64,000 bases of DNA from Bedellia somnulentella (Eukaryota > Arthropoda > Insecta > Lepidoptera > Bedelliidae): contig OY755174.1 in the NCBI GenBank assembly GCA_963576735.1, forward strand, positions 7,130,001-7,194,000. Reading direction: 5' to 3'. The position numbers and the translations under genes were made by a program. Positions within the stretch are counted from its first letter, which is position 1. Every line of letters begins with the position of its first letter. Under the pieces are notes generated by a model. That model worked only from the letters and a program-made list of their open reading frames with translations, made no database searches and was not told the DNA's origin. Of the stretch, positions 55,721 to 64,000 are shown piece after piece.

Positions 55721-56091
55721 AGACAGTGTGTGCAGAACAAGAAGTCTATACTTATAGAAATAATAGATTTTATTTCAATACGTTCGCAATGCTTCCTGTC
55801 CATTACAATAGTAACTACACAGATAAAGGCTAAACAAATTATTATTGGTATCAAACAATGAAAACTGCAACATCAGTCGGGCTCAGATGCCGTCGTGGTC
55901 GGAAGCTAACTAATGCCAGCAATATTGCACAACTTCTATACAAAGTTGCCTATACAATTGAGAAACTGTATAATGGAAAATTGTAGCCAATATTGGCGAT
56001 CAAGCGGTTGTTAGGGACACAGTTATTAAATTCATCCAGATCATGGAGGGATATTTAGTATTAAGACAAATAAACTCTAACAATTACTACT

Positions 56092-56172
56092 GATACTTCT
56101 GAACATCAAGTGAATTTTTTGTTTCCTGGTGTTCAGAATACCCAGGATTTGCTTGAACCGTGCATCTTACTA
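56092..56172 (-). repeat. SINE family T1, internal fragment
   Basis: GATACTTCTGAACATCAAGT and CTGGTGTTCAGAATACCCAG match the T1 body in reverse. Confidence 0.7.
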
Positions 56173-56224
56173 CTTATCATTGTTTTACCTCCAATAGAAC
56201 AAATATACATAATAAAAAAATAAA

Positions 56225-56414
56225 ATTGAAACTCCTAAGCCACTTTTGGAAGTTGAGTATGGAAAAAAATAGTACTTAATATAAAGGTGATGGTTTACCA
56301 GCCACATCGACCGAAAATCAATTAAAAAGCTCGAGATTCTAAGACACTATTACTTCTAACAACACCCGCGGGGAGAAATGGGTTAGTTGTACCTATTCTA
56401 AGCCGCTATAGAGC
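56225..56414 (-). repeat. Family A repeat, tail missing
   Basis: AAGCCACTTTTGGAAGTTGA, GGTGATGGTTTACCAGCCAC, then CTATTCTAAGCCGCTATAGA. Confidence 0.75.
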
Positions 56415-56419
56415 TAAAT

Positions 56420-57180
56420 AGATTTCATACTCAGTATTAAAAGTCACTAACATATACAAAACCATATTTTCTTTACTAATTGAATTCCAGTGCCATATGC
56501 AATGAATCTATAGAGACTGATTGACTTGATTGATTTTAAGAATCGCTAAGTAGGCCAATTACCAGCTGGTCAGTTTTCCTAATATAGTTGGTGCCATAAA
56601 CAGTATTGTATGTCCATGTTTAGTGCCTCGACATCAGTGATTTCCAAAGTTTTGCTAAGGTAACACTTTACCTGTTGTAGGGGAACAAGACCAGCCAAAT
56701 GCGAGTCAGACTTGCCCGTGTAGAGTTTCGCACCATTACTTACAAAAAAACTCATCATGGATATATTTTTTCTACTGACATGACAACATGTCATCATTTT
56801 ACTGATGTTACTATTGTGAGGTTGTACGAAAGAGATCACCCATTGCACTTTTGCTATAGAACATAATACTTGTAAACGATTTTAACTATGATGTACGGTA
56901 AAGAGTTTTGTATTCTATTCATCATAACACGATCTACACTTTGAACAGAACTGCATCAGAATATTGCACTAAAAAATCAATTCCATTCACGTTTCTAATC
57001 GGTAATCATACAAATGGGCCTATTAAAATGCTTTTAAGGGCCGTATTATTTGTGTTCAATTACACCGTTAAAATGTTTACTAGATGTTTTGACAAGGCGC
57101 GCGTCCGATGACTCAACATTAATACGATTCGTCAAGCTCGGGTCACATCACAATGTATCTGTTGGAGTGATGGCTTTTGT
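56420..57180. other. Gene-free stretch
   Basis: Apart from a relic of the CCGGCCAAGTGCGAG repeat near 56693-56735, only AT-rich sequence is seen. Confidence 0.35.
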
Positions 57181-57185
57181 TACTT

Positions 57186-57303
57186 GTATACTTATAATAA
57201 ATCTGTAGAGAGGTCAATTCTGTACATGAAATATATTTTCAAAATAACTATCAGGTGGTGATTAGGGATCGATACTGATGCCAAAAATGCAATCAGTAAA
57301 ATT

Positions 57304-57349
<46 letters not shown>

Positions 57350-58130
57350 GCTTTGTATGTTCCTTATGGAAACAAAAACTACTCGACGGATTTTAACGAA
57401 ACTTAGTACAATTATTCTCCATACTCCTGGGCAGGTTTTTGTATACTTTCCAGCAGAGTAGTAATGGGGAATTTTGGGAAATTTAGGGAAAACGGGAGAA
57501 GTTACTACATTTTTTAAGCTTCCGTCGCGTGTGCAGCCTTAATGGTTAAACTTACATAGAAATCATGTATGACGGAAATATTGTTCATAAAATTATCTAA
57601 AAAAAAATCCTCAACAGTTTATGTCTATCTTTTACGGTTGACTCACAATAACACGTGTAATTCCTGATAGCTTAGCAGTTCGGAACATTCTGATTATATT
57701 TGTTTACTCTTACGTTTGTAAACCTCTCACTCATCCCTAATTTAAAAAAGGTTACATTATTACCTATTCAATAAAAAAAGAATCATAGAAATCGGTAGAG
57801 AAACACCGAAATTATACATAAAATAAGCCATTGCGCCCGTGACCAAAACTGAATCGTTACTAATTTACATATAACATACTAGATGGCGCCAGTAGTTGCA
57901 TCCTACAATACGTAATGATTTATTTTTTAGATTGTTATAAATACTTCATAGCGTTTTATTGCAAAATTTGCTATTAAACGGAAATACTGAACCGTTCATT
58001 AAAGCACATTAAAAATCACCAAACTACACTGTTTAGGGAGTGCTATAAATTTAATAAATTGAAAACATTGCGCTGAATTTCACAATGCTTGAGCAGTGAC
58101 TAAAAAAAGAAACCTCAGATATTTAAAAAA
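57186..58130 (+). mobile_element. Non-autonomous Helitron, lost 3' hairpin
   Basis: Begins TATACTTATAATAAATCTGT and is the plus-oriented relative of 21241-22153, including the (GTCT)n run at 57307-57349 and GCTTGAGCAGTGACTAAAAA near its end. The final hairpin and CTAGT are missing. Confidence 0.75.
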
Positions 58131-58689
58131 CAACAGATTAGTTTTGTACTTACTGATTTTGGGTGCAATATAATATGGCCCGGGGAACATTATAATGCTG
58201 TCATTAATTGTAAAACTTATGAGTCTTATGACTTACTATTGATGCAGTACCTTTTCTTTTGTGCCTTTAGTTCCCATTGATATTCGCGTTTTATTCCTAA
58301 TCAATAAACCTTGTTTTTTAGATGTGTTAGGTACAAAGAAATGACTTCTTCTCCACCTGTCTTCTTGCGACATTTTGACACTATTAGCATTATCTTAGTT
58401 AAACCCATTTCTTGTTCAAGTAGGCGCATTACAAGCTTGGGATTATAAATACCAAAATACATATACCTATTGTAAGCCCCATTCCATGTTTGTTGATTTA
58501 CGTAGGACAATGTCATTGTAATACAAGAATCTTGTTACGAATACAATGAGAGCGCACGCCCCACGCCTACGCTTCGTTGCGCGAGCGACTCCAGAGATGG
58601 CGTTGGCGACTAGGATAGTGGGAGAAAGCATCTCTCATACTAACCGATTAAATGCGAGTTAACTGTATACACATAGATAAATCTACTCA

Positions 58690-58942
58690 TGGCTAAAAAT
58701 CTATACATCTACTCACGGCCATAAATCCCAAAAAGGGGTAGCTAGAGCTTTGATCTGGACACTCCTCAGCCACATCTAGAAGTTGATGGGGACAAGATGG
58801 TAGAACTAAAGTAACGTTGGTGATGGGTTTCCAAACGCATCGCCCAGAAACCACTTAAAAAGCCCCATACTCTTAGTTGCCTCTTACAACACCCGTGGGT
58901 AAAAAGGTGTAGTGGCATTCTAAGCCGGCACTACAAGCATTG
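58690..58942 (-). repeat. Family A repeat, second subfamily
   Basis: ACTCACGGCCATAAATCCCA, GATGGGTTTCCAAACGCATC, and the head TTCTAAGCCGGCACTACA. Confidence 0.85.
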
Positions 58943-59099
58943 CTGGCACGACACGATGCGAGTGAATTAAGACCTTTGTATTTTGTTTGCATCATGATCA
59001 TGTCATGACAGAAGTTTGTACCTAAATCATCATCACAAACTACATTATGTACACCAAAGATCTGCAGTCAATTTTGGATATCTTATATGACATATACTA

Positions 59100-59502
59100 C
59101 ATATACATACATACATACATATACTCACGGCTATAAATCCCTTAACGGTGTAGCCAGAGCTTTGGAATGAGTAATCCCTCAGCCACTTTTGGAAGTTGAT
59201 AGATACTAAGGCGTATAAATGCAAACAAAAAGTAGCCAGAAGGGAAATTTTAAAACCCTTAAAAAGGGAAAGGAACGTTATGAGAAACTCAAGACAAAGA
59301 TTTCCACTCATAGTCAGCTTTCCCATTAAAACGAGTTTCATAAAATCAAAGTTGTTAACCCAAAAAGGGGTTGCCAGAGCTCCAGAATTAGAAATTCGTC
59401 AGCCACTCTTGCAAGTTTCATAGGGAGCATATATGACATAGGACACCAGCGGGATGAAATCGTTAGGTGCTATTTTAAGCCGACCGACAGTTCACAGCTT
59501 TA
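59100..59502 (-). repeat. Two truncated family A copies
   Basis: 59100-59200 holds CATATACTCACGGCTATAAA to CCACTTTTGGAAGTTGAT. 59358-59502 holds GGGGTTGCCAGAGCTCCAGA to a diverged head ATTTTAAGCCGACCGAC. About 155 bp separate them. Confidence 0.7.
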
Positions 59503-59554
59503 TAAAATGAAAAATTGGTTAGACTGAATTGAGATTACACGACACTTTACTTAC

Positions 59555-59660
59555 GCCCGATTTCAGAATTGAGTATTCCAGCTGAGAACGACTTAAGTAT
59601 CGTTTTGTCTCATTCAGTTGTCAAGATTTCAATGCAACAGAACGATACTTAAGTTGTCAG
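59555..59660. mobile_element. Hairpin MITE, copy 3, right arm cut
   Basis: ACGCCCGATTTCAGAATTGA starts it. The right arm stops after GATACTTAAGTTGTC. Confidence 0.75.
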
Positions 59661-59695
59661 TACGGAAGGGTACGGAAGGATATTAACGTGTAGAT

Positions 59696-59716
59696 ATATA
59701 TATATATATATATATA
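59696..59716. repeat. (TA)n microsatellite
   Basis: An uninterrupted run of about ten TA units. Confidence 0.75.
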
Positions 59717-59791
59717 ATAAGCTAGATAAATTTAAGTTAACTAGTTACTATATCGTGTAATACCCACTTTAATTGAAATAAAAATAATACA

Positions 59792-60036
59792 ATGCAGTGT
59801 CGGCTTAGAATGGCACAACCCCTTTTCTTCTCGTGGGTGTTCGTAAAAGGCGGCTATGTGTATTGGAGCTTTTTAAGTGGTTTTTGGGTGATGCGGTTGG
59901 AGACCCATCACCAAAAACATTTATTTTAAAATCTTTTCCCCACTCAACTTCCAAAACAGGCTGAGAAATCTGTTATTCCGAAGCTCTGGATACCCCTTCT
60001 AGGGATTTATATGAGTATGTGTATGTATATATGTAC
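59792..60036 (+). repeat. Family A repeat, full length
   Basis: CAGTGTCGGCTTAGAATGGC to AGGGATTTATATGAGTATGT. CCG of the tail is lost. Confidence 0.85.
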
Positions 60037-60164
60037 AATGTATGCAAAGATTGATGGATGTGAATGTAGCGCGAGACCTTTTTTCACGAGCTATCAATAA
60101 TCCCAGCATATCCCGATTAGTGCTTACTATATCTCTACAGCACACATCCTAAATAGCTAATAAG

Positions 60165-60402
60165 CTGTGAAGTGTCGGCTTAGAATAGCACTAAGCCATT
60201 TCTTCCGGTGGTTACGTAAGAAGGCGACAACGGTATTGGGGCTTTTAAGGGATTTTTAGGCGATGCGGTTGGAGACCCATCACCAACAACCTTTTTTTTA
60301 CCATCTTTTCCCCACTCAACTTTCCAAAAGTGGCTGAGGAATTTCTAATTCCTTAGTTCTGGCTACCCCTTCTAGGGATTTATAGCACTGAGTATATATG
60401 TA
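60165..60402 (+). repeat. Family A repeat, full length
   Basis: GCTGTGAAGTGTCGGCTTAG to ATAGCACTGAGTATATATGT. Confidence 0.88.
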
Positions 60403-60711
60403 TTTTTGGATGTACATCCTAAATGAAACAGTTCGTTCGGTCCAACTGCTTTTATAATTAAATTTTATAATTAATCAAACACCCTCTCATTTAGAAGTTA
60501 GCGACGCTAAATTTAAACACATCCTGGCATGATTAAGAACCGGTGGGGCAGTACCATTTGGATGTTTAAAATAATTGTTAAAACCCATATGGACTTGCGA
60601 CGGACAGACGGACATAGGATTAGTAATATATAGTCTCTACAATTGAGAACAAATAACGTAGCACTAGATTTTGTAAGGCTTACAAGATTACGAACCCTTG
60701 TCAGTTTAACA

Positions 60712-60890
60712 TAAACGTTCACGCCGTTTATCCCCGAAGGGGTTGGCAGAGGGACCAATACTTCTGAACTCACATGGCAGCGCCATCTAGTGTCCAGAGA
60801 AGGTACCCACGTTTTGCTTAGACAGTGTACTTACGTGATAGGGGGCAGGCCTATCGCCGTTTTGTACGAATACAGTCAGATGTCAGTTTA
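60712..60890 (-). repeat. SINE family T1, 5'-truncated
   Basis: AACGTTCACGCCGTTTATCC, CCGAAGGGGTTGGCAGAGG, then GATAGGGGGCAGGCCTATCG. Confidence 0.85.
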
Positions 60891-60894
60891 ACTT

Positions 60895-62425
60895 GCATTT
60901 TATTTACAGGATTTACTAGACTTATCTCATTTTAAGGTTTTTCGGTCCCAAAAATCATACGCTTCATTACAATTTTGAAATCAAAATGGAATGTAATGAT
61001 TAAAGCCAATAAAACGAATTCTCGTTTAATTAAAACAAATGATACGCTGAAGTGTTGCACACAACATATTAAAATCTTTTTTATTGCAGAACTTGCATTT
61101 AATTAATTGATGTTAGTCATTATACAAATTACTTTTACTAGAATATGACAGTTCTGTAAATTCTATAAATAGTTGAGACAGAGATAAATTTAATAAATCA
61201 CTGTATATGGGCCAAACACACCATTAACACAACTTATCATTTTAAATAGGTACTATGTTATGACATGATTTAGATAGCGACGGTTTCAGGTTTCCTCGTC
61301 AGAACCAGGTATGGACTTCTTTTAATCTTCTTCGAGTGTGATGAGTGACACAAATACATTTAATTTAGATTTTCTTAACATGCATTGGTTAGATTTTTTG
61401 TAAAATTGTAGTTAAGTTATTTTGGCATTACGAACCTTATTATTGTTATCATATATACTCAAGTTTTTTTGTATAAAAAGAGGAACTAAGACCTTTGAAT
61501 TCCTTTATAAAGACTAAGTTGGTAAGTGGAGGGTTTTTAATATTCTTTTGAATCTACCATATACTAAGGTTTCAGACCGAGTCAAATATTAGTTCGAAAT
61601 AATGAAAAAAGATCCGTGATAGTAAGTATAAATAAAAGAAACCTAAGCTAATCTAAATTAAAATCTAACCATGAACTGTGAAAGCAACACGAGTAATTCC
61701 AGACTCGCCACACAAAACAAAAGCGTAACGCCAAAATGGCGAACACAAAAAGCAAACATGTCAAAGAGTTCATTTTGACAAACGTCTTCTCCTCTGTTGA
61801 CTCCTAATTCTCTAAAACGTTAGTGTAATTAAAATGTTCGACGCACCACATTCCGTCGACTAAAATAGGCGGACTTTCAGCGTGGCTGTAATTCACTGCT
61901 TTGGATTAAGAAGGGCTTTGGAACTGTTTAATTTCAACCTTATACGCTCGTATCGACTACTACTACTTGTTTAATTTCCCAAAGTATTTCAATTTGTCTC
62001 CATATTGATATATTTGTGGTATGATACTAGATTGAATCCAGGGGATACTATTTCGAATTGCCTTTGATGAAATTAAAAAAAATGATTAATTTTAAAGCTA
62101 AAATGTTGCTTATGATTTCTTGAACAAACGATTTTAATTTATAAATAAATTTCAGTAAATATTGTTATTAGTTAATGTTCTAGCCAGTTTCGTGATAGTA
62201 AGGAGTTTACTAATTCCGTATTTCCTCGTGCTTACTTATTTGTTACTTGTATACTTTATTGATATTTTTTTTTTAATTAAACATAGAAACTAAAAAACAA
62301 GTCCTGCAAAACTAAATTATATTTTGACTGTAAGAACAAGTTGTTTAGCTTAGCTCCTTCAAACCTCACTAGTTTAGAAGTGTGCTTTTAATTTCATCAG
62401 GCGAACTATTAAATTAGTAAGGAAG
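60895..62425. other. Gene-free stretch
   Basis: No element ends or splice-bounded frames. 61690-61920 looks single-copy and somewhat GC-richer (AACGCCAAAATGGCGAACAC, GGCGGACTTTCAGCGTGGC) and could be regulatory. Confidence 0.35.
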
Positions 62426-62433
62426 ACGTAGAC

Positions 62434-62565
62434 TTACGCCCGATTTCTGAATTGAGTATTCCAGCTGAATACAGCATCGCATTGAAACCTTAACAACTGA
62501 ATGAGACAAAACGATACTTAAGTTGTTCTCAGCTTGAATACTCAATTCAGAAATCGGGCTTTATT
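62434..62565. mobile_element. Hairpin MITE, copy 4
   Basis: ACGCCCGATTTCTGAATTGA left, TCAATTCAGAAATCGGGC right, with a small deletion in the left arm after CCAGCTGA. Confidence 0.8.
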
Positions 62566-62739
62566 CTTTCTTCTTAAAAGTGGTTTGTCCCTTCCTAACA
62601 ACAACAATTCTGCACATCCGAAACACATAAACTACTTAACCCAATCGTCCCACCATAAAGAATAACTCCTCGTTAGCTCGTCTTCAAGCAGCATTACTTC
62701 TCTTGTTTAATAATCGCGTTAAAAATAAATCAATTCGCT

Positions 62740-62880
62740 TGTGAGGCGCGCATCTTGTCGCGTGTCGTGCGAGTGTAAATTATGACGTCACATTTGTCTT
62801 GCGCCGGCGCCGACCGCTAACGAGATAGACGCCCGCGCATTTCACTGTACACTGTACACCACCCACTGGGGATAAATTTG
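62740..62880. promoter_or_regulatory. CpG-rich patch with CRE
   Basis: GGCGCGCATCTTGTCGCGTG, TATGACGTCACATTTG (a full CRE) and GCGCCGGCGCCGACCGC stand out strongly from the surroundings. It may be a promoter or enhancer. No exon is seen nearby. Confidence 0.35.
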
Positions 62881-63019
62881 CATTGGCTGAGGGTGATTTT
62901 GTACGTGCAACGGATTAAAATAAACTTTTCAAGGTTTTATTTACAACGGATATGCTGGTTGTGTTGATTGGTCTCTTCGCATGTTTTTAAATATAGAAAT
63001 ATACCATTTACGATGTTGC

Positions 63020-63206
63020 CGTGAAGTGCCGGCTTACAATGTCACTACCCCTTTCTACCCACGGGTGTCTTAAGAGGTTACTAAGGGCATGGGGCTTTTT
63101 TAATTGGTTTTGGGCGATGCGGTTGGAGATCCATCACCAACGATACTTTATTTCTACCATCTTGTCGCCAATCAATCAACTTCCAAATGTGGCTGAGGAG
63201 TGTAGG
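63020..63206 (+). repeat. Family A repeat, second subfamily, tail missing
   Basis: GCCGTGAAGTGCCGGCTTAC, CTACCCACGGGTGTCTTAAG, GTGGCTGAGGAGTG. Confidence 0.82.
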
Positions 63207-63532
63207 CATCTACTAATAAAAATACACCAAAACATGCTTAAAAAATATATTTTTGCAACTCCTATTAAACAAGATCTTTTTAAAAATATTACATGATTTA
63301 AATTGTACTGAAAATTGTTTTGTGGCCAAAATTCGACCATGATAATTTCAGTAAAACTATTTACAGATAACATTAAAGACGAATTGTATTAATCTATTCT
63401 CAATTAAACATTAAACCACAGACTTACAACCAATAAAAGTAAATATAAAAGAGGCGAGTAAGTTTTTCTTTTTATATCTTTCTTAAAAGTATGTCATGTG
63501 TGTCAAGTCAAATACATTTTACATCATACATA

Positions 63533-63927
63533 TGTCGTGGCCATATCGTAGATTTGAACACATCGTGAAATGATCGATCATTTCATGAAATAGTCACATT
63601 TCATGATGTGGCCAACTTAATTTGACCAGATCATAAAATCGTCAACGTTTCACGATTTTATCATCCACGCTTGGCCAGATCGTAGAATAGGGCGACCTGT
63701 GAAATTCGATCCAAACTCTACGGTTTTTTAACATATTGCTCAGTTTTATCGTAATTTGCAAAGTACTCGAGAACCTTTTCGTCGAAATCTCTTTTGTAAT
63801 CACTTTCTTCTTCGCTTAATAGCGAATTAATAACTTTTTTACTGCGAGAAATAACACTTTTGGCAGCGGCCGCCATCTTCACATATTAATTTCATGATGT
63901 GTTCAAATTTACGATATGGCCACGACA
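63533..63927. mobile_element. 395-bp TIR element with 8-bp TSD
   Basis: TGTCGTGGCCATATCGTA begins it, and its inverse ends it; the 39-bp arms have two mismatches. CATACATA lies at 63525-63532 and 63928-63935. Further TGGCCA and TTTCATGA copies lie inside. It is inserted in the CATA tail of the RTE LINE that begins right after it, so part of the apparent duplication could come from that microsatellite. Confidence 0.8.
63718..63876 (-). CDS. Small open frame inside the TIR element
   Basis: 52 codons, ATG at 63876-63874, stop TAG at 63720-63718. It starts MAAAAKSVISRSKKVINSLL, continues SEEESDYKRDFDEKVLEYFA and ends KTEQYVKKP. The protein is helical and highly charged, with balanced K and D/E. 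It fills most of the unique centre of the element. It may be the 5' remnant of the transposon's own protein or a captured host exon. I do not recognise it. Confidence 0.4.
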   Translation of the reverse strand: MAAAAKSVISRSKKVINSLLSEEESDYKRDFDEKVLEYFANYDKTEQYVKKP

Positions 63928-63935
63928 CATACATA

Positions 63936-64000
63936 AACTCACGCCATTAATTCCCATTGGGGTAGGCAGAGACTATCGATCGCCACTTCGTACGATCCTG
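63936..64000 (-). mobile_element. RTE LINE 3' end, runs off the window
   Basis: ACTCACGCCATTAATTCCCA, GGGGTAGGCAGAGACTATCG and ATCGCCACTTCG match the 3' end of the LINE at 25455-26179 almost exactly. The coding part would lie beyond 64000. Confidence 0.88.

Noticed and set aside
1..64000. CRISPR arrays, bacterial operons, riboswitches
   Set aside because: Split genes, SINEs, LINEs and Helitrons show nuclear eukaryotic DNA. The repeats are dispersed and none has CRISPR-like regular spacing.

Overview
The window looks like nuclear DNA of a moth or butterfly (Lepidoptera). It is AT-rich, with introns and split genes. It carries Helitrons beginning TCTATACT and ending CTAGT, tRNA-derived SINEs, an RTE-clade LINE, a BEL/Pao retrotransposon and a seroin-like silk-protein gene. 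The species cannot be told from sequence alone. Host coding sequence is confined mostly to the first 16.4 kb; the rest is a repeat-rich gene desert with one candidate first coding exon near 32.3 kb. Region 1 (1-5.3 kb, + strand) holds the last three exons of a secreted, seroin-like gene (2723-2921, 3428-3662, 4971-5159), with intron phases that match; its signal-peptide exon is not visible. Region 2 (7.17-16.42 kb, - strand) holds a complete three-exon gene for a 242-residue secreted protein that I do not recognise. It has a TATA box, an arthropod TCAGT initiator at the correct spacing, a signal peptide split by a phase-1 intron, and an 8-kb second intron filled with mobile DNA. A nearly intact BEL/Pao element (8322-14729) sits in that intron, with near-identical 192/193-bp LTRs, a 5-bp target duplication and a tRNA-Tyr-type primer site. 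Its protease active-site segment is missing, with a frame change, and pol carries one in-frame TGA. Region 3 (16.4-64 kb) is layered mobile DNA. It contains a 3.4-kb terminal-inverted-repeat element (19022-22460), Helitrons, a 5'-truncated RTE LINE with a 12-bp target duplication (25455-26179), and a 1.6-kb inverted-repeat element with a 9-bp duplication (32724-34311) that hosts a second, younger element with an 8-bp duplication (33321-33737). Two hAT-type elements follow (52444-53056 and 53294-54189), the second built almost wholly of ATCGATTA motifs. A last one (63533-63927) encloses a 52-codon open frame. The commonest repeat, family A, is present in about 35 full or partial copies. Family A, a tRNA-headed SINE (family T1) and the RTE LINE all end in the same roughly 45-nt 3' tail: CTCTGCCTACCCC, a small hairpin, then GGCGTGA and a TATG-type microsatellite. 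This is the expected signature of SINEs mobilised by a partner LINE, and it ties most of the repeat load in the window to one retrotransposition machinery.
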